From Actinomyces sp. S6-Spd3 (GTDB taxonomy: Bacteria > Actinomycetota > Actinomycetes > Actinomycetales > Actinomycetaceae), in the NCBI RefSeq assembly GCF_000758755.1, contig NZ_JRMV01000276.1, positions 62,001 to 126,000 of the forward strand: a DNA stretch of 64,000 nucleotides, read 5' to 3'. A program made the translations under genes and the position numbers. Below are positions 52,661 to 61,517 of this stretch, in pieces. Below the pieces are notes generated by a model. That model ran no database searches. It was not told the DNA's origin and saw only the letters and a list, made by a program, of their open reading frames with translations. The number at the start of each line of letters is the position of its first letter. The stretch's first letter is position 1.

Positions 52661-55600
52661 CTACTCTGAGCGCAGGGCTTCGACAGGATCTTGACGAGAT
52701 GCCCTCGAGGCCGGAATCAAGCCCGCGATCACGGTCAAACCAACCGAGATCGCAATCAAGATTGCCGCGGTGAGCGGAGAAAGTTGAGCAATGTTGCTCA
52801 CCTGGAAGCCCTGCTCCGCGATCGCATTAACCATGCCGCAGATACCGTAGGTCACAGCAACACCGATGATGCCCGCAATCAGGCCCTCGATAAAGGTTTC
52901 CGCGTTGAATACCGCAGAGACATTGCGCTTTGAGGCACCGATCGATCGAAGAATGCCGATTTCTTTCTTGCGTTCAAGAACTGAAATATAGGTGATGATC
53001 GCAATCATGATCGAGGACACGACCAGTGAGATCGATACGAAGGCGATGAGAAGCCACGAGATCACGTTGACGATCCTCGTCACTGAGCTCATGAGTACGC
53101 CCATGATATCGGTGTAGGTGATGACCTGGTCGGACTTGCCCGCACTCTCCTTGTCAGCGTTGTACTGGTCCAAGACGGCCTTGACGGAATCCTTGTCCTT
53201 GAAGGACTTCGGGTAAATCGAGATGCTGCTGGGGGACTTCAGGTCAGCCCACCCCAGATCGCGCAGGTTGGTCTCAAGCGTGGGGACGTTCGTTGAGAAC
53301 ATCGTCGCCATCAAGGCGGCAAGGGACTTCTCATCAAGATTCGACGAGAAGGCCGACGCCATGGCCTCGGGATCGAAATGGAAGGCGCTGCTCATATTCG
53401 TAGCGAATTGGCTCATTGTTGCGCTGATCTGCTGGCCAATTGTCTGCGAAAGCTGAGTCATCATCTGGGTCATGGCCGTCGCCATGGTCTCTTGCAGAAC
53501 CTGGCCGATCGCCGCGGAGACCCCGCGCATGAGATTGCCACCAAGCTGGGCGGCGATCTGCGCCGAAATCTGGTTCGCAAGTTCCGTTGACACCTGAGAG
53601 GCAACAGAAGCCAGTGCCGGGTCATCCCCAAGTGCCGCTTGCAAGTTCGTCATTAGCTTCTCGCGGTCAACAACTTGGTCAGAAGAGACGGCGGTATTGA
53701 TCTGTTGAATGACCGAGGGCTGAGAGAAGTACTCAGAGACCAGCGTGGAAAAGTCCGTGGAGCCACCCGCAGCAATCTGGTTTTGCGCGTAGTCCTGGAA
53801 TCCCTGAAGGATCTGACTTGCCTGCGAACTTAAGTACGTTCCTGCCGTGTCCTTCACGGCTCCATCTGCCAGCGTCTTGCGGATAATCGCAGGGAAATCA
53901 ACATTTTGCAGCTGAGGAACGCTCTTGGTGAGCTCTCCCAGATTGAGCTTCGAGGGATCAATCTGCACCGCTGAACCGTCGGCGGGAACAAGCTGCGAAA
54001 GATCAATATTCGACAAGTCCATTCCCGACAAATCAAGGTTCGAGAAGTCAAGGCTAGACAGGTCCATTCCGCTGAAATCTAGGCCCGAGAGGTCCATTTG
54101 CATGGCCGATGGGTCGATAGAGAAAGCCGCAGAAAGCTTGTTTTGATCGACCGTAAACAAGCTGGACATATCAAAACCACTGGAACGGTCCTTCGAGGAA
54201 TCCGCAAGTTCCTGGAAAGTCTTACCCGTGAACACGTCGGTCTTCGGGTTCGCCCGCTGATCCTTAACGATCTGACTATCCTCGGCCTCGCGAATGATCT
54301 GGCGGGTCAGCTCAGGGGTGTAGGCGAGGCCCTGACGCAGCGCTCCCCCATGCGAGGAATTCGGCTTCACGATTGCGCTAATGCGAAGCTCTTGGCCCTG
54401 GTCGATCAACTTCTTCATGAATTCTTTATCGGAAGAATGATCCGACCAGACCTTGTAGTTTTCGTCCCAGGTGTACTTTGCGGCTGCGTTGATGCGCTTG
54501 TATTTAATCCCCAAAATCTTGTCGTAATCGTACGAGGCCGCGGGGGCGTCGCTTGCCGAGGGGGACGGAGTCGGGGTGGCTGAGTTCTTTTCGCCGATGG
54601 TCCCCGAGTAGTACTGACGCATCAGTTCGTCGAATTCTTTGTGATCCTTCAGCCCGAGGACATACTCCATCAGGTTCGACATATTGCCGTCTTCATCAAT
54701 AACAAGGACGACTTCGGACGCTGAAGTTGGCCAGTGGCCGGCAAGAACATCGTAGGAGGAGGTGTAAAGAGAGGATTCCTGCGGCATTTGGTAGAAGGCG
54801 TTAGTAGCCATCATCGAGGACATGGGACTTCCGCGCATGCCCGTTTCCATCCGATTCATTGCCTGATCGGGACTGACTTGGATATTGTCCTTCGAGGTAT
54901 CGGCCTGGAAAATCTGCGGGGTGACGTCGTAGTCGTATTCGATGGCGTTGACGAAAGAGTTGACATTCCCGCCGTTCCCATCAAGGAATGCCTTCAAGGA
55001 GGCCAAGTCATTCGTCTTCGCATCGCGAATATTGTCTGCAAGAGTCCTCAGCTTGGAGACCCCGACTTTGCCGTCGCTTGGCTTCTCACTGCTAGCGGCT
55101 TCGACTTGCGCAGACAGGGCGCTGGACATGTCCATCCCGCTCTTTTGAATGGTCAGCGGGTATGCGCCCAGGGTTTCTTCTTCTGTTTGGGCGATGTACG
55201 CATTCGTGCCGTTCGCCAGAGCCAAAATCGCGGCGATACCGATGATTCCAATAGACCCCGCAAAGGAGGTCATCAGGGTACGGCCCTTCTTCGTCATCAA
55301 GTTATTGAAAGACAGCGAAAGCGCAGTCAGGAAGCCCATCGAGGTACGGCGCACTGGCTTGGCCTCGCGAACTTCTTCGGTACCCGGAACGAAAGGACGT
55401 GAATCGGCGACCACTTCACCATCCGCGAGCTCGACAATGCGGGTTGCGTATTGGTGCGCAAGCTCCGGGTTGTGGGTCACCATGATGACCAGACGGTCTT
55501 GAGCAACATCGCGCAGGAGGTCCATGACCTGAACGCTGGTCTTGGAGTCAAGAGCACCGGTCGGTTCATCGGCCAGGAGGATTTCAGGATCGTTAATCAG

Positions 55601-56065
55601 CGCTCGTGCAATGGCGACGCGCTGCATCTGCCCGCCAGAAAGCTGCGAGGGCTTCTTTCCTACGTGCTCGGCCAGCCCGACGCGTTCCAAGGCTTCCATC
55701 GCGCGCTTGCGGCGTTCGCCTCGGGAGACACCGGAGAGGGTCAGCGCCAACTCAACGTTGGACAAGATGGTCTGGTGCGGGATCAGGTTGTAGGACTGGA
55801 AAACGAAGCCGATGCGGTTGTTGCGGTAGGCGTCCCAATCGCGGGCTTTGTAATCCTTCGTTGAGATTCCATCGATGACCAGGTCACCGCTTTGGAAATG
55901 GTCAAGGCCGCCAACGACGTTGAGCATCGTCGTTTTACCTGAACCCGACTGACCTAAAATTGCGACGAATTCACTATCCCGGAATGCGACTGAAACGTCA
56001 TTGAGCGCAACTTGACGCAGATTCGCAGTTTCGTAGATCTTGACGATATTTCGCAGTTCGAGCAC
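52661..56065 (-). CDS. Giant MacB/FtsX-type ABC transporter with pentapeptide repeats in its extracellular domain
   Basis: The 1134-residue protein has an N-terminal ABC cassette (1-230) with [21 protein letters not shown] and [12 protein letters not shown], of the LolD/MacB type. One membrane helix follows near residue 270-290. A very large extracellular region (about 290-1000) comes next, and three C-terminal helices of the FtsX fold (about 1003-1130) include [17 protein letters not shown]. Residues 657-691 are seven consecutive pentapeptides of the type xDLSx or xDFSx. The extracellular part also holds Ala/Gln-rich helical stretches. Usual MacB is about 650 residues. The start is a GTG at 56065 with AAGGA upstream. 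The role may be mechanotransmission or export; the substrate is unknown. Confidence 0.9.
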   Translation of the reverse strand: MLELRNIVKIYETANLRQVALNDVSVAFRDSEFVAILGQSGSGKTTMLNVVGGLDHFQSGDLVIDGISTKDYKARDWDAYRNNRIGFVFQSYNLIPHQTILSNVELALTLSGVSRGERRKRAMEALERVGLAEHVGKKPSQLSGGQMQRVAIARALINDPEILLADEPTGALDSKTSVQVMDLLRDVAQDRLVIMVTHNPELAHQYATRIVELADGEVVADSRPFVPGTEEVREAKPVRRTSMGFLTALSLSFNNLMTKKGRTLMTSFAGSIGIIGIAAILALANGTNAYIAQTEEETLGAYPLTIQKSGMDMSSALSAQVEAASSEKPSDGKVGVSKLRTLADNIRDAKTNDLASLKAFLDGNGGNVNSFVNAIEYDYDVTPQIFQADTSKDNIQVSPDQAMNRMETGMRGSPMSSMMATNAFYQMPQESSLYTSSYDVLAGHWPTSASEVVLVIDEDGNMSNLMEYVLGLKDHKEFDELMRQYYSGTIGEKNSATPTPSPSASDAPAASYDYDKILGIKYKRINAAAKYTWDENYKVWSDHSSDKEFMKKLIDQGQELRISAIVKPNSSHGGALRQGLAYTPELTRQIIREAEDSQIVKDQRANPKTDVFTGKTFQELADSSKDRSSGFDMSSLFTVDQNKLSAAFSIDPSAMQMDLSGLDFSGMDLSSLDFSNLDLSGMDLSNIDLSQLVPADGSAVQIDPSKLNLGELTKSVPQLQNVDFPAIIRKTLADGAVKDTAGTYLSSQASQILQGFQDYAQNQIAAGGSTDFSTLVSEYFSQPSVIQQINTAVSSDQVVDREKLMTNLQAALGDDPALASVASQVSTELANQISAQIAAQLGGNLMRGVSAAIGQVLQETMATAMTQMMTQLSQTIGQQISATMSQFATNMSSAFHFDPEAMASAFSSNLDEKSLAALMATMFSTNVPTLETNLRDLGWADLKSPSSISIYPKSFKDKDSVKAVLDQYNADKESAGKSDQVITYTDIMGVLMSSVTRIVNVISWLLIAFVSISLVVSSIMIAIITYISVLERKKEIGILRSIGASKRNVSAVFNAETFIEGLIAGIIGVAVTYGICGMVNAIAEQGFQVSNIAQLSPLTAAILIAISVGLTVIAGLIPASRASRQDPVEALRSE

Positions 56066-56169
56066 TAGGATTCCTTCGACCGTTATTTGCTGACCTTTTT
56101 AAGGCTAACAAAATCACTGGTGGGGCGATATGGGGGATTCCCCTGGTTTACTTTGGGTGAAACTCGGGG

Positions 56170-58038
56170 CTAGTGGTCGCTGGACTTTCCCGAAACCAAG
56201 AGGATTTCTTCATTATCGAGGCGGGCGAGGGCGCCCTCGAGGGCCGCTGAAGAGAAGATTCCCTCATCGCGAGCCTGAAGAAGAGCGTCACGCTGAGCGT
56301 GAATGGCTTCAAGAGCCAGTTCGCGAATCTGATCGCGCGTGAAGGAACGCTCGACTTCCTCTCCGCTCATTTCCACGGGAGTGGCCTCGTTTTCCCCATC
56401 GGTGTCAGGGAGAGGCTCGCTCACAGCCCCCGAAGAAGGAGAAGATTGCAGGTCGACAACATTGCCCAGGCGTGACAGGGTTCGTGAAACTCCAGCAGAC
56501 AAGAGTGTCTGAGCATCAACCTCCTTGATTGCTTGTGCCAGAGCCGTATCCACGAGTGCGGAACTCATGACCTGTCGAAGTTCTTCGCGTTCTTCTTCAC
56601 TGATATCGGCAGAGGCCATCTTGGGCTTGATCAAGCGGATCAGCCACGGCAGCGAAAGCCCTTGAATAACCAGCGCACCAGATGCGATGAAGAGGGCGAT
56701 CGTCAGAAGGAAGGACCGCATGGGCGCTGCGGCGGAAATCGTTTGTGCTGCGGCAAGAGTGATGGCTCCGCGCATCCCAGACCAGATAATGACGCTGGCT
56801 TCACGCGGCCCAAGCGGCTCTTTTTCAAAGTAATCAATGTCGGATCGGCGCACTGCGTGTTGCCTCTCGGCAATTTTGAGGCGGCGTCGCCAGCGGGCCA
56901 TGGTTTTGATCCACTGTTCTTCGCTGAGGTTTCGGCTTGCCAGAACCTCGCTGTCCACGGTGCAGGCCTGCGCCATTCGCTGCGCGAAGGCTTCGAGGCG
57001 CCCAGCCTGGGCCTCGTAGCGCCTCTTTCGGTGCTTGCTGCGATGGTCGAGCCAAGTGAGCATGAGTGCGATGAAGAGTGCGCGGATCACCATGATCAGG
57101 CTGCCTGCAATGACGGCGATCACGGCGGCTCGTACCAATCCACCGCCGTCTCCATCGGCGTCTTCGATGATGCCAAAAGCTTGAAGGCCCATAGCCAAGA
57201 AGATCCCACTCTCAAGCATGAGAGTCATGGTCGACCAATTTTGCTGCGAAAAACGCCTATTTTGCGCAGAAATCATGCCTGCGCGACGACCGGAAACGAC
57301 AAGCCCAGCAACGACTGCGGCAACCAATCCAGAGCCGCCCACGTGCTCGGCGGGGATCGAAGCAATGAAAGGCATTGCGAAGGAAAAGACCGTATCTGTC
57401 GACGGATCTTTGATGATCGAACGGATCCGAACGCCCACTTCGCCGACGATTAAACCGACAACAATGGCGATGCCAAGAGCAACGAGGACGCGCCCCGTGA
57501 GGAGTGCGGGATTGAGAGCGTCGTTGTCGGAGGCAAGACCCGCGTTCATCGCCGCAGCAAGAAGCACCAGTGAAGTGGCGTCGTTGAAAAGGCCTTCGCC
57601 TTCAAGCACTGTAATGATGCGGTGCGAGACGCCGCTGCGCTTGGCAATAGTGATGGCGACCGCGTCGGTGGGAGATAAAACGGCTCCCAGCGCTACGCCC
57701 CACGCCAGTGAAATCTGCGGAACCATCCAGTTAATGAGGAAACCAATGGCGAATGAGGAGATAAACACCAGCGGAATAGCAAGCATTGCCACGGCTTGCA
57801 TTTCTCGGCGGAAATCCATCGTTGGCATACGCACAGCCGCTGAAAATAGCAGGGGTGGAAGAATAATTTCCAAGATGATGTGCGGCGCGATTTCGATGGC
57901 TCCAACCTGTGGGAGGAAACCGATCGCAAGTCCAACGCCGAGCAGGATCAGTGGTGATGCGACGCCAACTTTGGGGGCAATAAACTGCGAGGCCACAATA
58001 ATGAGCATCCCCAACAGCGCGATCATCAACGGTTCCAT
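56170..58038 (-). CDS. CPA1 family Na+(K+)/H+ antiporter
   Basis: The 622-residue protein has about 12 membrane helices in the first 415 residues. Family motifs are LEIILPPLLFSAAVRM, ALGAVLSPTDAVAITI, VLEGEGLFNDATSLVLL and VIWSGMRGAITLAAAQ. A cytoplasmic segment between about residues 335 and 410 is charged, and the C-terminal 150 residues are soluble and acidic. It exchanges monovalent cations for protons at the plasma membrane. The ATG at 58038 is divergent from ogt, 68 bases away. Confidence 0.93.
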   Translation of the reverse strand: MEPLMIALLGMLIIVASQFIAPKVGVASPLILLGVGLAIGFLPQVGAIEIAPHIILEIILPPLLFSAAVRMPTMDFRREMQAVAMLAIPLVFISSFAIGFLINWMVPQISLAWGVALGAVLSPTDAVAITIAKRSGVSHRIITVLEGEGLFNDATSLVLLAAAMNAGLASDNDALNPALLTGRVLVALGIAIVVGLIVGEVGVRIRSIIKDPSTDTVFSFAMPFIASIPAEHVGGSGLVAAVVAGLVVSGRRAGMISAQNRRFSQQNWSTMTLMLESGIFLAMGLQAFGIIEDADGDGGGLVRAAVIAVIAGSLIMVIRALFIALMLTWLDHRSKHRKRRYEAQAGRLEAFAQRMAQACTVDSEVLASRNLSEEQWIKTMARWRRRLKIAERQHAVRRSDIDYFEKEPLGPREASVIIWSGMRGAITLAAAQTISAAAPMRSFLLTIALFIASGALVIQGLSLPWLIRLIKPKMASADISEEEREELRQVMSSALVDTALAQAIKEVDAQTLLSAGVSRTLSRLGNVVDLQSSPSSGAVSEPLPDTDGENEATPVEMSGEEVERSFTRDQIRELALEAIHAQRDALLQARDEGIFSSAALEGALARLDNEEILLVSGKSSDH

Positions 58039-58106
58039 ACATATAGTTTACGGGGGACGCATGTATATGTCTGGGGCGTGCATATCCGTCGCCGCTGTGC
58101 CAGTCT

Positions 58107-58718
58107 GTGAGCATGCGTATTGCGAGCATCGCGAAGGACTCCGAGCTGGCGCTGTGTTCCTTCGACACTGAACTTGGCGCTATTACCTGCGCTGCCTCCG
58201 GTGGAGCCTTAAGCGCGCTGTGGATGAGCGGGCAGCGCTTCTTTGGTTACCCTTTTGGGATTTCCGAGGCCAAGGCCTCCTCCCACGTTCCACTCTCCAT
58301 CCGGGGTGACTTGCACGCGTGGACACCAGACGGTAGCACAGTCAGCGATCAGAATGCCGCCGTCTTGGAACAGGCCTACCAGTGGACGCAGGACTTTCTC
58401 GCGGGTGCAAACCCCGATCATTTCGCGATTCCCCTGGCAACCTATGGAACGGACTTCCAGCTGCGGGTGTGGAACGCACTTCTGGATATCCCCTATGGAG
58501 AGTGCGTGACCTACTCGGATCTCGCTCGAAAGGTCGGCTCACCGCGCGCGTACCAGGCGGTTGGGAGCGCGGTTGGGCACAACCCACTCTCGCTCATCGT
58601 CCCCTGTCACCGCGTGGCCTCGGCCTCGGGCCAGGTCCACTACGGAGGAGGACCGGCGCGCAAGCTTTACTTACTCTCACTGGAGTCGGGCGAAGGTATA
58701 ATAAACAGCCATCATTGA
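58107..58718 (+). CDS. ogt: Methylated-DNA-protein-cysteine methyltransferase
   Basis: The 203-residue suicide repair protein removes alkyl groups from O6-alkylguanine and O4-alkylthymine. The active site Cys is in IVPCHRVASASG; DIPYGECVTYSDLARKVG and YQAVGSAVGHNPLS are the DNA-binding helix-turn-helix parts. Starts at 58107 (GTG) or 58113 (ATG) are both possible. The last codons (GIINSHH) are unlike the usual end of the family, and the TGA at 58716-58718 lies inside the -35 box of the following promoter, suggesting the downstream cassette was joined here. Confidence 0.93.
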   Translation: MSMRIASIAKDSELALCSFDTELGAITCAASGGALSALWMSGQRFFGYPFGISEAKASSHVPLSIRGDLHAWTPDGSTVSDQNAAVLEQAYQWTQDFLAGANPDHFAIPLATYGTDFQLRVWNALLDIPYGECVTYSDLARKVGSPRAYQAVGSAVGHNPLSLIVPCHRVASASGQVHYGGGPARKLYLLSLESGEGIINSHH

Positions 58719-58762
58719 CGTACGTAAGAATCTACGTATAATTACACGTAAGATTTCACGTA
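58715..58762 (+). promoter_or_regulatory. Near-consensus promoter overlapped by two tandem palindromic operators
   Basis: TTGACG (58715-58720) and TATAAT (58737-58742) are 16 bases apart, a very strong vegetative promoter. The spacer is the palindrome TACGTAAGAATCTACGTA (58721-58738; arms TACGTA and TACGTA). A second copy, ACGTAAGATTTCACGTA (58746-58762), lies 24 bases further on, covering the expected start of transcription. The copies agree at 14 of 17 positions and each is an inverted repeat, so a dimeric repressor is expected to close the promoter. GGAGGG and the ATG at 58777 follow at once. A second TATAAT lies at 58697-58702 within ogt. Confidence 0.85.
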
Positions 58763-58776
58763 CTTTGGAGGGTGTT

Positions 58777-59928
58777 ATGGCGCTCAAGCCTATCGAACCA
58801 CAGCCCGGCAGCGACCGAGACCCGGCCAACTTCGTCGGCCGTCACGAGGTGAGTACCCGAGCGCGCCAACGCCTCCAAGTAGGAGCAAACCTCCTCCTGA
58901 CAGACCCAAGGCGCATGGGCAAGACCTTCTGGATGCACGCTTTCGCGGCACAAGAAAAACGCTTCCACTGCTACTTCATCGACTACGAAGGCGTATTCAC
59001 GGTCAACGACTTCCTGATCCGCACCGCCGATGCACTCATTCAGGGCGGAAAGCTTCCCTCACGGGCATTCCAAAAACTTAAAACCATCTTCGATAACTGC
59101 GATATCGAGATCTCAAGCCCCATCACCATTAAGAGCTATCACCGTCAAACATCTCCACACGTCCTACTCACCGACATTCTCAGCACCCTCGACGGGGAAG
59201 AAAACGACATTATTCCACTGGTCATGATGGATGAAGTCCCCATGGCGGTGAATAACATTGCCGAGCGCGAAGGAGTAGGAGCTGCCGAAGAAATCCTCCA
59301 AACCCTGCGCGCACTTCGTCAAAAGACCACACGAGTCCGATGGATTGTCACAGGATCGATCGGCTTCCATCACGTCCTCAGTAAAGCCAACATGACCCAG
59401 GGAGTCTTGAACGATCTTGAATCATTACCACTGGGTCCGCTCACCCATGACGAGGCCGACGAACTTGCACGCCGCCTGCTCCTAGGAGTTGGACATGAGC
59501 CCAGCGACGAGGTCTCACGCGCACTTGTCGACGTGAGCGGGGGGATCCCATTCCTCCTACATAAGCTCGTGGGAGCGCTCGCGCACGGCCGCTATGCCAC
59601 ATTTACGCCCAGCGATGTCCGCGTATGCTTCGAAGATTTCATTGACGACCCAGACGAATTCCGTTGGTTCGAGCACTACCTCACTCGCGTCGCACCGCAT
59701 TACGGTGAGCGAGCACGCATCGCGGATCAGATTCTGCAAGAGACTCTGTCTGAGACGAATGAGTGGGTCCCCATCGATTCTTTGACTCCAGGTGAGAAGG
59801 TAGCCGACGTCATTGAAGATCTCATCAAGGATCACTATTTGGAGCGCCGAGGCCGCTCAGTTCGTTGGCGTTATCCCGCACTCCAATACATTTGGGCGCG
59901 TAAGAAGGGGGTATGGGACCGCCGATGA
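58777..59928 (+). CDS. STAND/archaeal-type P-loop ATPase with C-terminal winged helix (first gene of two-ATPase operon)
   Basis: The 383-residue protein has an N-terminal FVGRHEVSTRARQRL. Walker A TDPRRMGKTFW (about residues 42-52) lacks the first Gly but fits the PRRxGKT of archaeal-type ATPases. Walker B VMMDEVP lies near 148 and the sensor-like WIVTGSIGFHH near 190. Residues about 300-375 look like a winged helix (IADQILQETLSE...LERRGRSVRWRYPALQYIW). There is no signal or membrane segment. I use the ATG at 58777, 4 bases after GGAGGG, not the TTG at 58765. It overlaps the next ATPase gene by 4 bases. Function unknown; possibilities are a DNA-binding switch or a defence NTPase. Confidence 0.85.
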   Translation: MALKPIEPQPGSDRDPANFVGRHEVSTRARQRLQVGANLLLTDPRRMGKTFWMHAFAAQEKRFHCYFIDYEGVFTVNDFLIRTADALIQGGKLPSRAFQKLKTIFDNCDIEISSPITIKSYHRQTSPHVLLTDILSTLDGEENDIIPLVMMDEVPMAVNNIAEREGVGAAEEILQTLRALRQKTTRVRWIVTGSIGFHHVLSKANMTQGVLNDLESLPLGPLTHDEADELARRLLLGVGHEPSDEVSRALVDVSGGIPFLLHKLVGALAHGRYATFTPSDVRVCFEDFIDDPDEFRWFEHYLTRVAPHYGERARIADQILQETLSETNEWVPIDSLTPGEKVADVIEDLIKDHYLERRGRSVRWRYPALQYIWARKKGVWDRR

Positions 59929-61490
59929 GTACCGTTCCGCTTGCCTGCTTTACTCCCTCACTCATGCCTGAGGAGGTTCTCGAGCGCGTGTGTGTCGCAC
60001 GTGAACCGGTTCTCAAGACCCTCGAGAAGCGCGTGAAAAAGCTTGGACACACACCGAGCCCCAACCACACTCTTCTCGTTGGCCCTCACGGAGTGGGCAA
60101 AACGCACGTCATTTCCTTGGCTTATCACCGCTGCACACGGCTCATTGCCAGCCAAAATGATCCTTCTGTCCGTATCGCTCGCCTTCCCGAGGCCCCATGG
60201 ACGATCACGTCATATGGGCGCCTTCTTGCTGCGATTCTCGATCGGGTTTCCCCCGCCGCTACGAGAAACACGGATGAGTCAACCCTAGAAGCACAGCTTC
60301 GCGACGCCCTGCGAACCTACGGACCTATTGTGGTCTTCGCTGAAAACGTTGACCATATCTTTGTTGCTCTTGGAGAAGATGGACAGCAAAAACTGCGAAG
60401 CTTTCTTCAAACCGAGACGAGAATCCTCATCATTGGAAGCGCCGCTCGTCTCGATCGCAGTCTTTCTGAGTCCGCTTCACCTTTCTTCGGATTCTTCGAC
60501 ACGATTCGGCTCGCGCCCTTCTCCCCTGAAGACGCGCGCGAAATGCTCACTTCTTTGGCGCGAGAATCAGACAATTCGGAACTAGCCGATCATCTTTCAT
60601 CCACTGAAGCGATGGCTAGCATCCACGCAATCACACACCTCACGGGCGGCACGCCTCGAGTGTGGGCAGTGCTGGGAAATGCGCTGAACACCGCAGGTTT
60701 TACCGATCTGAAAACTTTACTTCTTACATGTCTTGACAGCTTCACACCCTATTACTATGAGCAGCTGGCTCAGCTCTCTCCGTTACAGCGCCTCGTGATC
60801 TCTGAACTTGCCGCAGCCAACCGTCCGCTCCCAGTTAAAGATCTTGCTGAGCGTGTGGGTGCAGAACAGCGCTCTGTGGCTAAAGCGGTGAGCGACCTCA
60901 GCGAACGAGGGTGGACGAAACCCGTTTCTACTGTTTTCACGGATCTACTTGACCAGCGCCGTAGCTACTACGACTTCGTAGACCCTCTTACCCGGATCAT
61001 TCTTCAGCTCAAGGATTCGGACACGCTTTTATTGCCTCGCATCGTGATTTTCCTTGAGACATGGTTTGGCACCGAAGGACTGACCGCCTCTTCCTCGTTT
61101 GAATTGCTTGGAGCGGTCGAAGATGCACTCGCATCGGCTGCACAGGGGGACGCGGAGCCGATGATGGCACTCCCCAGCACCGCGCGCGAGGCGATCGAAC
61201 TCAAAGTGTGTGATGTGGAGGGGATTTCCTCGGCACGCCTGAATCTCCTTGCGAAAGCCGCGAAAAGGGCCGATCTTCTTCCCTCCAAAGACATCATCGA
61301 ATGGGTCGCCCGCGCGGAACGTCTTGACCAGGAACTCCAATCCCCCCAAAGCCGGCTCACGTTGGTACGTTGGCTTGCCGCCTTAGGGAACTTTGACGAG
61401 GCCGAGGCCGCCTTGGGGACGATTACTTCCACACAGGAGGCTCAGGAAGGCGCGCGGGCACTGAGCGACGCTCACCAAGCCCGCGACTAG
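59925..61490 (+). CDS. AAA/Orc1-like P-loop ATPase with winged helix (second gene of two-ATPase operon)
   Basis: The 521-residue protein has Walker A VGPHGVGKTHV (about residues 50-60). The Walker B place reads VVFAENVDHIF (about 135-145), with Glu-Asn-x-Asp in place of the usual Asp-Glu. LIIGSAARLD (sensor 1) and LTGGTPRVWAVLG (sensor 2 type) follow. Residues about 283-345 form a clear winged helix (LQRLVISELAAANRPLPVKDLAERVG), as in Orc1/Cdc6-like proteins. The last 180 residues are helical, with Ala/Leu-rich repeats like TPR units. ATG overlaps the first ATPase stop (ATGA). It has no recognisable effector domain. Confidence 0.85.
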   Translation: MSTVPLACFTPSLMPEEVLERVCVAREPVLKTLEKRVKKLGHTPSPNHTLLVGPHGVGKTHVISLAYHRCTRLIASQNDPSVRIARLPEAPWTITSYGRLLAAILDRVSPAATRNTDESTLEAQLRDALRTYGPIVVFAENVDHIFVALGEDGQQKLRSFLQTETRILIIGSAARLDRSLSESASPFFGFFDTIRLAPFSPEDAREMLTSLARESDNSELADHLSSTEAMASIHAITHLTGGTPRVWAVLGNALNTAGFTDLKTLLLTCLDSFTPYYYEQLAQLSPLQRLVISELAAANRPLPVKDLAERVGAEQRSVAKAVSDLSERGWTKPVSTVFTDLLDQRRSYYDFVDPLTRIILQLKDSDTLLLPRIVIFLETWFGTEGLTASSSFELLGAVEDALASAAQGDAEPMMALPSTAREAIELKVCDVEGISSARLNLLAKAAKRADLLPSKDIIEWVARAERLDQELQSPQSRLTLVRWLAALGNFDEAEAALGTITSTQEAQEGARALSDAHQARD

Positions 61491-61517
61491 CACATCTAAA
61501 GCCAGCCCAAGACGCAA

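Noticed and set aside
57218-58171. 317-codon open frame antisense to the antiporter
   Set aside because: The antiporter frame has clear family motifs; the reverse frame is Thr/Ala/Ile-rich complement of membrane helices without a domain.
58690-58705. Second TATAAT (58697-58702) as an additional promoter for the ATPase operon
   Set aside because: It lies inside the ogt coding end and I see no matching -35 box at a proper distance, whereas the TTGACG-N16-TATAAT pair downstream is complete.
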